Made by a program: the position numbers and the translations under genes. This document shows positions 45,660 through 54,309 of a DNA stretch of 64,000 bases, one piece after another (within the stretch, counting starts at the first letter, position 1; every line of letters starts with the position of its first letter). The notes beneath the pieces were generated by a model. It ran no database searches. It saw only the letters and a list, made by a program, of their open reading frames with translations, and was not told the DNA's origin. The DNA lies in the NCBI RefSeq assembly GCF_004681125.1, contig NZ_SIHO01000002.1:248001-312000 (forward strand), given 5' to 3'. This DNA is from Glacieibacterium arshaanense (lineage in GTDB: Bacteria > Pseudomonadota > Alphaproteobacteria > Sphingomonadales > Sphingomonadaceae).

Positions 45660-46889
45660 ATGATTGCACCGCGTTTGTTGTTGGTTTCGGGATTGTTGGC
45701 CGCGCTGGCCGGGTGCGTGGATTACGGCGCGCAGGGCTATATCTCGACACCCGTCGCCAATGCGCCTCCCTATGGACCCGGCAACATCACCTCGGTCGAC
45801 CAGTTCCAGAACGCGCTGGCGCCGTTCGGCCAGTGGCTACAATCGCCGCAATGGGGGCTGGTCTGGCAGCCGCAGGTCGCCCCCGGCTGGCAGCCATACA
45901 CCGTCGGGCGCTGGCTCGATGACCCCAACTACGGTCGCACCTGGCTGGGCGACGAGCCGTGGAGCTGGGCGACCGATCACTATGGCCGCTGGGGCTATGA
46001 CAACCAGCTCGGCTGGCTGTGGGTGCCGGGCACGCAATGGGCGCCGGCATGGGTGGCGTGGCGCGACGGCAGCGACACCGCCGGCTGGGCACCGCTGCCG
46101 CCGATGATCGGCTACGGCGCGGCGCTCGGCTTTGCCTATGACAGCTGGGGCTATGACCAATGGTATGCGCCGAGCTGGGTCTATGTGCCGCGCGGGTCGA
46201 TCTATGCGCCCTATTCGAACCGGCCGCGCGTCCCGCGTGACCGCGACCGTGACCAGTGGAACGCGACACGGCCGGCGCAGCCGGGTCACCACGGCGGCAA
46301 TTATCAGGGCGGCCAAGGCGGCAGCTATCAGGGCCGACCACAGGGCGGCGGCCAGCAGGGCACTCCGCCGAACGGCGGTCACGGGCAGCCACAAGGTGGC
46401 TATGGCCAAACACACAACGGCTACGGCCAGCAGCAGGGCGGCAGCGCCAACCCCGGGACCCGGCCGGGCAACCCCTATTATCCCCCGGGCTATGGGCAGG
46501 GCGGCGGCCAGCCCAACGCGCAGCCCTACCCCCAAGGCAACGGCCAAGGCGGCAATCGGCCGCCGCGCAATCCCTATGGCCAGAACACCGCGCCGCCGCC
46601 GCAGGATGATGGTCAGCCGCCGCGCGGTGGTGCGCCGGGCTACAACGGCGGACAAAGCAACAACAACGGTCAAAGCCATGGCGGCGGACACGGTGGATTA
46701 GGCGGAGGACAGCCGCAGGGCGGCGGGCAGGGCACGCGCCCGGCACCGCAGATGACGGCGCCACCAGCCATGCCCGTAGCACCACCGGTGGCCGCAGCGC
46801 CCGCACCGCCACCGCAGCGCAGTCTCCCGCCACCGCCACCGCCGCAAAAGGCGCCCGCACGCGAAGCTCCCGCCAAGGAACCCGAATAG
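45660..46889 (+). CDS. DUF6600-type lipoprotein with Gly/Gln/Pro-rich tail
   Basis: This 409-residue protein has a lipoprotein signal (LLVSGLLAALAGC). The folded part (about residues 40-190) is rich in Trp and Tyr, with repeated units such as FGQWLQSPQWGLVWQP, GRWLDDPNYGRTWLG and GRWGYDNQLGWLWVPGTQW, the repeat pattern of DUF6600. The last 220 residues are low-complexity Gly/Gln/Asn and then Pro/Ala, likely disordered or wall-facing. The ATG at 45660 has a GGAGGG-type site upstream. It lies 63 bases after the pump gene and may be cotranscribed, but no functional link is evident. Confidence 0.8.
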   Translation: MIAPRLLLVSGLLAALAGCVDYGAQGYISTPVANAPPYGPGNITSVDQFQNALAPFGQWLQSPQWGLVWQPQVAPGWQPYTVGRWLDDPNYGRTWLGDEPWSWATDHYGRWGYDNQLGWLWVPGTQWAPAWVAWRDGSDTAGWAPLPPMIGYGAALGFAYDSWGYDQWYAPSWVYVPRGSIYAPYSNRPRVPRDRDRDQWNATRPAQPGHHGGNYQGGQGGSYQGRPQGGGQQGTPPNGGHGQPQGGYGQTHNGYGQQQGGSANPGTRPGNPYYPPGYGQGGGQPNAQPYPQGNGQGGNRPPRNPYGQNTAPPPQDDGQPPRGGAPGYNGGQSNNNGQSHGGGHGGLGGGQPQGGGQGTRPAPQMTAPPAMPVAPPVAAAPAPPPQRSLPPPPPPQKAPAREAPAKEPE

Positions 46890-46918
46890 CCTTCGGTAGT
46901 TGGGCTCGTGCTACCTCA

Positions 46919-46938
46919 TTTGCGGCGCTTGCCGCAAA
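46919..46938. terminator. Perfect 8-bp hairpin between the DUF6600 gene and the Anbu operon
   Basis: TTTGCGGC-GCTT-GCCGCAAA is a perfect stem-loop 30 bases after the DUF6600 stop and about 60 bases before the ATP-grasp start. It lacks a T-run. It probably separates the two transcription units. Confidence 0.45.
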
Positions 46939-46998
46939 GGGGCTTGCGCGTTTCTTTCGCACTGCACAATATGGCGCCAACAACCTCGGGGGTATTGA

Positions 46999-48444
46999 TT
47001 GCCGCAACCATTGGCCTTTGACGAAATGTTCGGTTTTGAAGCCGCCGAGCTTGCTGCAGCGCGGACCGTGCGTCCGGCCTACCAGCCGTTGCGCCACTGG
47101 CTCGAAGGCTCCCCGCGTGAGCTGATGGAAACCCGCCGGCGCCAGGCGGAACTGTTCTTCCGCCGCATCGGCATCACCTTTGCCGTCTACGGCGACCCCG
47201 ATGCCGCCGAGCGGCTGATCCCGTTCGATATCGTGCCACGGATTCTCGCGCGGGAGGAATGGACCGCCCTCGAAGCCGGCCTCAAGCAGCGCGTCGGGGC
47301 GCTCAACGCCTTCCTCGCCGACATCTACGGCAAGCAGGAAATTCTGCGCGCCGGACTGGTGCCACCTGAACTGGTGCTACTCAACCCGGCGTTCGCGATG
47401 AGCCAGATCGGCAAGCGTCCGGTCGGCGACATCTGGGTACAGATTGCCGGCATCGACCTGGTGCGCACCGATGCCAACCAGTTCTTCGTGCTCGAAGACA
47501 ATGCGCGGACGCCGTCGGGCGTGTCGTACATGCTCGAAAACCGCGAGGTCATGCTCAAGCTGGTGCCCGAGCTGTTCGCCAACCTGCACGTCGCACCGGT
47601 CGAGGCCTACCCCGAAAAGCTGCTCGAAACGCTGCATTCGGTGGCGCCGCCGGGTGCCGGTGACGAGCCGAACAGCGTGCTGCTGACGCCCGGCCAGCAC
47701 AACAGCGCGTTCTATGAGCACAGCTTCCTCGCCGACAAGCTCGGCATCGAACTCGTCGAGGGCAACGACCTATTCGTGCGCGACGACGTCGTCTACATGC
47801 GCACCACCGAAGGCCCGCAGCGCGTCGATGTCATCTACCGGCGGCTCGATGATGATTTCCTCGATCCGCTGGCGTTCAATCCGGCGTCGATGCTCGGCGT
47901 GCCGGGGCTGATGAGTGCCTATGCCGCGGGCAATGTCACGCTGGCGAACGCGGTCGGCACCGGCGTCGCCGACGACAAGGCGATCTACAGCTACATGCCC
48001 GAAATCGTGAAATTCTACACCGGCGAGGAGCCGCTGCTGTCGAACGTCCCGACGCACCGCTGCCGCGAACCCGAAGCACTGGCCTATGTGCTCGACCATC
48101 TGCCCGAACTGGTGGTCAAGGAAGTCGATGGCTCGGGCGGCTACGGGATGCTGGTGGGCCCGCACGCGCCGCGCGCGACGATCGAGGCGTTCGCCGCAAA
48201 ACTCCGCGCCGCGCCCGAAAAGTTCATCGCCCAGCCGACGCTGGCACTGTCGACCTGCCCGACGCTGTGCGACAGCGGCGTCGCGCCGCGCCACGTCGAC
48301 TTGCGACCGTTCGTTTTGACCGGGACCAACGGCGTGCAGATTGTCCCCGGCGGACTCACGCGCGTGGCGCTGGAGTCGGGGTCGCTGGTGGTTAACAGCA
48401 GCCAGGGCGGCGGCACTAAAGATACATGGGTGCTCGATGACTGA
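46999..48444 (+). CDS. Circularly permuted ATP-grasp type 2 protein
   Basis: This 481-residue protein belongs to the circularly permuted ATP-grasp family, expected to form an amide or peptide-type bond at the cost of ATP. It shows FFRRIGITFAVYGD, ERLIPFDIVPRILA, FVLEDNARTPSGVSYMLENR, LTPGQHNSAFYEHSFLA, VVKEVDGSGGYGMLVGPHA and NSSQGGGTKDTWVL. The TTG at 46999, with a CTCGGGGG site upstream, is the likely start; an ATG at 47026 is possible. It heads the operon with alpha-E, transglutaminase and Anbu genes. Confidence 0.9.
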   Translation: MPQPLAFDEMFGFEAAELAAARTVRPAYQPLRHWLEGSPRELMETRRRQAELFFRRIGITFAVYGDPDAAERLIPFDIVPRILAREEWTALEAGLKQRVGALNAFLADIYGKQEILRAGLVPPELVLLNPAFAMSQIGKRPVGDIWVQIAGIDLVRTDANQFFVLEDNARTPSGVSYMLENREVMLKLVPELFANLHVAPVEAYPEKLLETLHSVAPPGAGDEPNSVLLTPGQHNSAFYEHSFLADKLGIELVEGNDLFVRDDVVYMRTTEGPQRVDVIYRRLDDDFLDPLAFNPASMLGVPGLMSAYAAGNVTLANAVGTGVADDKAIYSYMPEIVKFYTGEEPLLSNVPTHRCREPEALAYVLDHLPELVVKEVDGSGGYGMLVGPHAPRATIEAFAAKLRAAPEKFIAQPTLALSTCPTLCDSGVAPRHVDLRPFVLTGTNGVQIVPGGLTRVALESGSLVVNSSQGGGTKDTWVLDD

Positions 48445-48456
48445 TCGGGTGCTCTG

Positions 48457-49398
48457 ATGCTGTCACGGACCGCAGGAAGCCTGTATTGGGTCGGGCGCTA
48501 TCTCGAGCGCGCCGAATATCTGACGCGGCTGATCGAGGCGACGCTGCGGCTGGCGGCGCTGCCGTCGAGCTATGGTGGCGCCGGCAACGCCTGGGACAGC
48601 GCGCTGGCGGCGGCGTGGATGAAGCCGCTGCACGAAGAACTCGGCCGCCCTGGTGACGAGCAGGGCGTCAGCGCCTTCCTGACCGTCGACAGCGAAAACC
48701 CCAGCTCGATCCGCGTCTGCCTTGAACGCGCCCGCGCCAATGCGCGCAGCGTCCGCACCGCACTGACGCTCGAGGCGTGGGAAGCGATCAACGGCGCCTG
48801 GCTCGATGTCCAGAAATTTGGCACCCGTCTCGAAAGCCGCGAGCAGCTCGTGCAGCTGATCGATACCGTCAAGGTGGCGATGCTGGTGTTCGACGGTGCC
48901 GCGCACCGGACGATGCTGCGCGGCGATGCCTATTGGTTCATCCAGCTTGGCGCGGCGATCGAACGCGCCGACAACACCGCGCGGCTGCTCGACGTGAAGT
49001 ATCATTTGCTGTTGCCGCACGGCGAAAGCGTCGGCGGCGGGCTCGACTATTTCCAGTGGACGACGATCCTGCGCACCGTGTCGGCGCTCACCGCGTATCG
49101 CTGGGTCTATCGCGACGCCGTGCAGCCACTCAAGGTCGCCGACTTGCTGATCCTCAACACGCAGATCCCGCGCAGCCTGACAAGTTGCTATCAGGAAATC
49201 CTGCGCCGGCTCGACCAGTTGGCCGCCGGCCACGGCCGCCGCGGTCCGGCGCACCGGCTCGCGGCGCATGGGCTGGGGCAGCTCGAAGGTGCCAGCATCG
49301 ACCGCATATTTGGTAACGGCCTGCACGAGTTTCTCGGCAATTTCATCAGCGAAAACAACCGTCTCGGCAACGCCATCGCCGAACAGTATCTGTTTTAG
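48457..49398 (+). CDS. Alpha-E domain protein (DUF403)
   Basis: This 313-residue, almost entirely helical protein matches the alpha-E domain. It starts MLSRTAGSLYWVGRYLERAE and contains the family motif RGDAYWFIQLGAAIERADNT followed by ARLLDVKYH. The C-terminus is FISENNRLGNAIAEQYLF. The biochemical role is unknown; it nearly always neighbours ATP-grasp and transglutaminase genes and is thought to be part of a peptide-tagging or peptide-synthesis system. It follows the ATP-grasp gene by 12 bases. Confidence 0.93.
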   Translation: MLSRTAGSLYWVGRYLERAEYLTRLIEATLRLAALPSSYGGAGNAWDSALAAAWMKPLHEELGRPGDEQGVSAFLTVDSENPSSIRVCLERARANARSVRTALTLEAWEAINGAWLDVQKFGTRLESREQLVQLIDTVKVAMLVFDGAAHRTMLRGDAYWFIQLGAAIERADNTARLLDVKYHLLLPHGESVGGGLDYFQWTTILRTVSALTAYRWVYRDAVQPLKVADLLILNTQIPRSLTSCYQEILRRLDQLAAGHGRRGPAHRLAAHGLGQLEGASIDRIFGNGLHEFLGNFISENNRLGNAIAEQYLF

Positions 49399-49423
49399 CC
49401 CCCACACGTTAACAGGCGACCCC

Positions 49424-50254
49424 ATGCGCATCCGCATCGACTATACGACGCGCTACGACTACGCGCTGCCCGCCAGCCACGTCGTGCAGCTGCTGCGCGT
49501 CCAGCCGCGCGCCACCGAGGACCAGCACATCCTGTCGTGGCGGCTCGAAGTCGATGCCGATGGCAGCCTGCGTTCGGGCTTCGACGTTTACGGCAACATC
49601 ACGCACATCTTCTACGCCGAGCGCGCGCTCGATTCGTTGACGCTGCGTGTCACCGGCGAAGTTTCGACGTTCGAAAACCACGGCGTCGTGCGCGGCAGCA
49701 TCGAACCGATGCAGCCGCTGCTGTACCGGCGGACGACGCCGCTGAGCGCGCCCGATGCGGCGCTGCGCGGCTTCGCCGCCGAACACCGACGCGACGATAC
49801 TTTGTCGACACTGCACGCGATGCTCACCGGCATCCACGGCGCGATGACCTTCGACGCCGAAGCCACCGGTACCGGCACCGATGCGGTGACGGCGTTCGGA
49901 CTGAAGCGCGGCGTCTGCCAGGATTTCAGCCACATCTTCCTCGCCTGCGCGCGGCATCTGGAGATTCCGGCGCGCTATGTCTCGGGGCACTTTGTCCAAC
50001 AGGACAGCAGCGTCATCGAACCCGCCGGCCACGCCTGGGTCGAGGCCTGGGACGACACGCTCGGCTGGGTCGGCTTTGACCCGACCAACGGCATTTCGGT
50101 GACCGAAGCCTATGTCCGCATCGCTGTCGGGCATGACTATCTCGCGGCGGCGCCGGTGCGCGGTGCACGGCGTGGTGGCGGTGACGAAACGATGGAAGTG
50201 TCGGTCAGCGCCATTGACGTGGCCTCGGGGCAGTCGCAAAGCCAGTCGCAATGA
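49424..50254 (+). CDS. Transglutaminase-like cysteine protease family protein
   Basis: This 276-residue protein has an N-terminal beta-domain (MRIRIDYTTRYDYALPASH) and a transglutaminase-fold core. The catalytic triad is visible as Cys in KRGVCQDFSH, His in PAGHAWVEAW and Asp in GFDPTNG. There is no signal peptide. Proteins of this family probably hydrolyse or transfer amide bonds, here likely acting on the product of the ATP-grasp/alpha-E pair. It lies between the alpha-E and Anbu genes on the same strand. Confidence 0.93.
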   Translation: MRIRIDYTTRYDYALPASHVVQLLRVQPRATEDQHILSWRLEVDADGSLRSGFDVYGNITHIFYAERALDSLTLRVTGEVSTFENHGVVRGSIEPMQPLLYRRTTPLSAPDAALRGFAAEHRRDDTLSTLHAMLTGIHGAMTFDAEATGTGTDAVTAFGLKRGVCQDFSHIFLACARHLEIPARYVSGHFVQQDSSVIEPAGHAWVEAWDDTLGWVGFDPTNGISVTEAYVRIAVGHDYLAAAPVRGARRGGGDETMEVSVSAIDVASGQSQSQSQ

Positions 50255-50327
50255 AGCGGTGGTGACCTCACCGCAGCACGGCCAGCGCGCACCGCACAAC
50301 AACAAGACTGACGGGGATATTCAGACC

Positions 50328-51098
50328 ATGACCTATTGTGTCGGCATGCTGGTCGCCGAAGGCCTGGTGATGATGGCCGATACGCGCACCAACGCCGGGG
50401 TCGACAACATCTCGACCTACCGCAAGCTGCGCATCATGGACACCGCGCCCGACCGCGTCATGGTCATCTCCAGCGCCGGCAACCTGTCGGTGACGCAGGC
50501 GACGATCAATCGCGTCCTCGAAGGCCGGATCATTACCGGCGACAACGAAGAAACCCGCGAAACACTCGACACCGTGCCCAGCCTGTTCCGCGCCGCGCAG
50601 CTGATCGGCGACGCGCTGCGCGAATCGAAAAAGGTCATCGATGCCGGCATGGCCGACGATGAAGTCGCCACTAGTGTGTCGCTGCTGTTCGGCGGCAGCA
50701 TCGGCGGCCGCAAGCCACGGCTGTTCCTGATCTACGGCGAAGGCAATTTCATCGAATGCCAGTCGGACACGCCGTACCTGCAGATCGGCGAACGCAAATA
50801 CGGCAAGCCCATCCTCGACCGCATGATCCGCTTCGACACGCCGCTCGCCGAAGCCGTCAAGGTGGCGCTGATCTCGTTCAGCTCGACAATGCGCTCGAAC
50901 CTCGCGGTCGGGCTGCCGATCGACCTCGTCACCGTGCGCAGCGGCGTCTCGGCACCCGAACTCGACCACCGCATCACCGGCGAAGACGCCTACTACCGCG
51001 AACTCAATGAGCGCTGGTCGAGCGCATTGCGCGCTGCGGCGGCGGCGATCCCGTTGCCGCCGTATGGCGAAGACCCGATTCAGGGGTCATTGGTTTAA
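50328..51098 (+). CDS. Anbu (proteasome-like beta-subunit peptidase)
   Basis: This 256-residue Ntn-hydrolase belongs to the Anbu group, relatives of HslV and proteasome beta subunits. After Met removal the N-terminal residue is Thr, the expected nucleophile. The start TYCVGMLVAEGLVMMADTRT followed by NAGVD carries the active-site Asp, and STYRKLRI carries the Lys. VATSVSLLFGGSIGG and LFLIYGEGNFIE are also typical. Its gene closes the ATP-grasp/alpha-E/transglutaminase operon, the known Anbu context. It presumably degrades peptides or tagged products; the physiological substrate is not established. Confidence 0.94.
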   Translation: MTYCVGMLVAEGLVMMADTRTNAGVDNISTYRKLRIMDTAPDRVMVISSAGNLSVTQATINRVLEGRIITGDNEETRETLDTVPSLFRAAQLIGDALRESKKVIDAGMADDEVATSVSLLFGGSIGGRKPRLFLIYGEGNFIECQSDTPYLQIGERKYGKPILDRMIRFDTPLAEAVKVALISFSSTMRSNLAVGLPIDLVTVRSGVSAPELDHRITGEDAYYRELNERWSSALRAAAAAIPLPPYGEDPIQGSLV

Positions 51099-51100
51099 CA

Positions 51101-51227
51101 GGGCCTCCGGCGGGCAGGGGCTTGCCCCTGCACCCATATGTTTGGGGCGGTGCCGAATATCCGACGCCGGCGATTGGTCAACCGGCCAAATTTATGTGTG
51201 CAGGCCTCAGGCCTGCCCGCCGGAGGC
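51101..51227. repeat. Bipartite palindrome D (REP-like), overlapping the MFS gene end
   Basis: The left arm starting at 51101 (GGGCCTCCGGCGGGCAGG, inner CAGGGGCTTGCCCCTG) and the right arm ending at 51227 (inner GCAGGCC-TCA-GGCCTGC) are reverse complements in their outer parts around a spacer of about 60 bases. Each arm also self-folds. The right arm contains the stop and last codons of the convergent MFS gene. Confidence 0.88.
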
Positions 51228-52418
51228 TCTTCCCCGCCACCACAAGACCGTCACCAGCACCAACCCCGCGCCGGCAAACCCGGCCATCGCCAGATAACCG
51301 CGTGCGCCCCAACCGGCTTCATACAACAACCCGCTCGCGTAGCTGGCGAGCGCCTGTGCCGGCGCGGTGGCGAGCGCCATGAACATCATCTGTGCGGTGG
51401 GGGTGCGCTGGTGGCCCCACATCGACTGGATGCCGCGCATGGCGCCGAGGAAGGTCAGCGCGAAGCTGGCGGCGTGGAGGAGTTGCAACAGCGCCAGCAG
51501 CGGGATGCCGGGGTCTTGCGCCATCAGCGTCCAGCGCAGTAGCGCGCCGATGCCGCCGGCGATCATCAGCGTCGCGGGCCGGTAGCGTTCGAGCCAGGTG
51601 GCGAAGCCCATCAGCAGGCCAGCTTCGGCGATCACACCGAGCGCGAACAGCCAGCCGGCCATCGCCGACGACATGCCGGTGGCGGCGATCCACAGCTTGG
51701 TGCCGAAGATGTAGTAGTACTGGTGCGCGGCCTGGATGAGCCCGCAGCCGAAGATCAGCAGCGCGAAATCGGGGACGCGCAGCATGGCGAGGCCGCTCGA
51801 CAGGCGGGCGCTGTAGTTTACGCCAACGGCACGCCGCACCGGCTCGGCGGGGAGCGCGGTGGTAGCGGCGATCAGCCCCCAGATGGTCAGCGCCAGCCAC
51901 ACCCAGACGGCCCAGTTGCCAAAGTGATCGATGAGGATGCCGACGCCGATGTTCCCGGCGACGAACGCCAGGCTGGCGAGGCCGCGCGCGACGCCGTAGC
52001 GCGGGCGGGTGGTGGCGTTGGTAAGGCGCAGCAGCGCTGCCTCCAGAAACGCGATGATGCCCCAGAAGCTGATTTCCAGCCCGAACGCCAGCGCGAACGA
52101 AATCCCGAACGCGGGCCCCATGCCGAGCGCCAGCAGCCCGGCCATCGTCAGCGCGGCGAGCAGCAGCAGCGGCGCGCGGCGGTCGCGGCGGCCTTCGGCC
52201 CAGGCGCTGGTCAGCGGGCCGACGAAGATGCGGCCGATGCCGGCCCAGGCGATGGCGAGGCCGAGCTGGCCGCCGGTGAAGCCGCGCGCGTCGATCAGCC
52301 AGACCGGGAACCATTGCAGGAACGCCCCGAACGCCGCGTAGAACAGGCACGCGACCAGCGTGACGCGCAGCGCGGCATCGCCGGTTGTCGGTGGAATGGA
52401 TTTGGCCCCGCGGATCAC
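51207..52418 (-). CDS. MFS transporter, 3-phenylpropionate permease (HcaT)-like
   Basis: This 403-residue major facilitator protein has twelve hydrophobic segments. FYAAFGAFLQWFPVWL in TM1, GIGRIFVGPLTSAWAEGRRD in the TM2-3 loop and the central duplicated pattern (IFGTKLWIAATGMSSAMAGW) fit the HcaT/LacY-like branch that takes up phenylpropionate or sugars. The GTG at 52416-52418 is taken as start, with no strong ribosome site. The last six residues (ASGGQA) are encoded by palindrome D. Substrate unknown. Confidence 0.85.
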   Translation of the reverse strand: MIRGAKSIPPTTGDAALRVTLVACLFYAAFGAFLQWFPVWLIDARGFTGGQLGLAIAWAGIGRIFVGPLTSAWAEGRRDRRAPLLLLAALTMAGLLALGMGPAFGISFALAFGLEISFWGIIAFLEAALLRLTNATTRPRYGVARGLASLAFVAGNIGVGILIDHFGNWAVWVWLALTIWGLIAATTALPAEPVRRAVGVNYSARLSSGLAMLRVPDFALLIFGCGLIQAAHQYYYIFGTKLWIAATGMSSAMAGWLFALGVIAEAGLLMGFATWLERYRPATLMIAGGIGALLRWTLMAQDPGIPLLALLQLLHAASFALTFLGAMRGIQSMWGHQRTPTAQMMFMALATAPAQALASYASGLLYEAGWGARGYLAMAGFAGAGLVLVTVLWWRGRASGGQA

Positions 52419-52549
52419 GCCGCTACCATGGCGCGTGGCGTCGGCGATGTCATCCGTCGCATTGCAGGCGCTGCCGCCTATGTGCAGGCGTGACAGGCTG
52501 ATTCGCCGCTGTCATAACCGGCGCGAAATCACATTGGGGAGTATCCGAC

Positions 52550-53326
52550 ATGACCATTCCAGCACTTTTCGACATGACCGGACAGGTCGCGGTCATCACC
52601 GGCAGCTCGCGCGGCATCGGCAAGGCCATCGCGCACCGCATGGCCGAACATGGCGCCACTGTCATCGTCAGCTCGCGCAAGCAGGATGCCTGCGACGCCG
52701 CGGTCGCTGAAATCAACGCGGCGGTGGGCCGCGATGCGGCGTTCGCCATCCCCGCCAACATCGCGTCGAAGGCCGATCTGCAGCGGCTGGTCGACACCAC
52801 CATCGCCAAGTTCGGCAAGATCGACGCTCTGGTCTGCAACGCGGCGTCGAACCCCTATTTCGGCCCGGCGGCGGGCATTGCCGACGAACAGTTCACGAAA
52901 ATCCTGCAGAACAACATCGTCGCCAACCATTGGCTGATTTCGATGGTGGCGCCGGCGATGACGGCGCGCAAATCGGGCAGCATCACCATCATTTCGTCGG
53001 TCGGCGGGCTCAAGGGCTCGACGGTCATCGGCGCCTATTGCATTTCGAAGGCCGCGGACATGCAACTGGCGCGCAATCTGGCGGCCGAATATGGCCCGGC
53101 GAACGTCCGCGTCAACGCCATCTGCCCCGGGCTGGTCAAGACCGACTTCGCCAAGGCGCTGTGGGAAAACCCCGACATTCTGAAGGGCAGCACCAGCCGC
53201 GCGCCACTGCAGCGCATCGGCGAGCCTGATGAAATCGCCGGCATGGCAGTGCTGCTGGCGACCAAGGCCGGCGCATTCATCACCGGCCAGAGCATCGTCA
53301 TCGACGGCGGGGTGAGCGCGGTCTAG
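52550..53326 (+). CDS. SDR family oxidoreductase
   Basis: This 258-residue classical short-chain dehydrogenase has the cofactor motif TGSSRGIG (residues 17-24), NAAS at about 97-100, and the catalytic Ser near 150, Tyr163 and Lys167 (YCISK). The C-terminal ITGQSIVIDGG is typical. It resembles NAD(P)-dependent dehydrogenases of the FabG/DHRS4 type acting on alcohols or 3-oxoacyl groups. It is divergent from the MFS gene and overlaps the convergent metallo-beta-lactamase-fold gene by 4 bases at the 3' end. Confidence 0.92.
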   Translation: MTIPALFDMTGQVAVITGSSRGIGKAIAHRMAEHGATVIVSSRKQDACDAAVAEINAAVGRDAAFAIPANIASKADLQRLVDTTIAKFGKIDALVCNAASNPYFGPAAGIADEQFTKILQNNIVANHWLISMVAPAMTARKSGSITIISSVGGLKGSTVIGAYCISKAADMQLARNLAAEYGPANVRVNAICPGLVKTDFAKALWENPDILKGSTSRAPLQRIGEPDEIAGMAVLLATKAGAFITGQSIVIDGGVSAV

Positions 53327-54291
53327 CCGCGCCGGTCGTAGTAGAATCGCCCCATGCGGTCGAACAGCGCCAGTGCGTCGGGCGGCGTCTTGTCGCCGCT
53401 GAATTCGCGGTAGAGTGTATCGACGTTGACAACGATGCGCTCGGCGTCGCTCCAGCCGGCGAAGCGGCCGAGGCCGCCTGACGCCGCGATGTCGCGTGCG
53501 GCGGTTTCGGCGTCCATGCCGGCGTCGTAGCGGGCACGGGCTTCGCGGTTGATATGTTCGAGATAGTTGGCGACGGCGCGCACCCCGGCCTTGTCGGTCA
53601 GCGGGCCGTGGCCCGGCACGATGGTATCGACATCCATCGCCAGAATCCGCTCGCACGCCTTGATCCAGTTGCCGACGGGGCCGGCCCACATGATCGGCGT
53701 GCCTTCGATGAACAGGATGTCGCCGGTGAATACCGTGCGCGCGTCGGGCACATGCACCAGCACGTCGCCGGCGGTGTGCGCCGGGCCAACTTCGATCAGG
53801 CTCACGTCGCGGTCGCCGACCTTGATGTCGAGCTGCCCCGAAAACGTCCGCGTCGGCGCACGTTCCTCGATGCCGGCGAATTCGAACGGCGCGAAGATAT
53901 CGGCGAAATAGCGCCCCGCGACGCCGAGCGCCCCGCTGGCGCCGGCCGCCTTCATCGCCGCCATCTGGTGGGCACCGAAGCCCTCCATTTCGCGTGCCGA
54001 GGCGGCGGACGCGATGATTTCGGCATTCGAACACAGGCAGTTGCCGTGCGTGTGGTCGCCGTTGGCGTGGGTGTTGACGAGGCAGGTGATGTCGGCGCCG
54101 CCAAGTCCGGTGGCATCGCGCATCGCCGCCAGCATTTCGGCGGTCAGCGGCACATCGAACAGCGTATCGACGAGCAGCGACTGGTCGCCGTCGACGATCA
54201 GCCCGGCGTTCGACCAGCCCCAGCTGCCATCGGGTTGCAGCCAGGCAAACAGTCCTTTGCCGGTTTCAACCAGCCCGCGCGCATACGACAT
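53323..54291 (-). CDS. Metallo-beta-lactamase fold hydrolase with a modified metal motif
   Basis: This 322-residue MBL-fold protein has the first metal motif NTHANGDHTHGN, in which the middle His of HxHxDH is replaced by Asn (His75, Asp79, His80). Later ligands are visible in GPAHTAGDVLVHVPDARTVF, then TGDILF and VPGHGPLTDK. The Asn variant occurs in some MBL subfamilies and may change metal content. There is no signal peptide. Its stop overlaps the SDR stop by 4 bases. The substrate is unknown. Confidence 0.88.
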   Translation of the reverse strand: MSYARGLVETGKGLFAWLQPDGSWGWSNAGLIVDGDQSLLVDTLFDVPLTAEMLAAMRDATGLGGADITCLVNTHANGDHTHGNCLCSNAEIIASAASAREMEGFGAHQMAAMKAAGASGALGVAGRYFADIFAPFEFAGIEERAPTRTFSGQLDIKVGDRDVSLIEVGPAHTAGDVLVHVPDARTVFTGDILFIEGTPIMWAGPVGNWIKACERILAMDVDTIVPGHGPLTDKAGVRAVANYLEHINREARARYDAGMDAETAARDIAASGGLGRFAGWSDAERIVVNVDTLYREFSGDKTPPDALALFDRMGRFYYDRRG

Positions 54292-54309
54292 CTTTCCCCC
54301 CGTTCGGTA

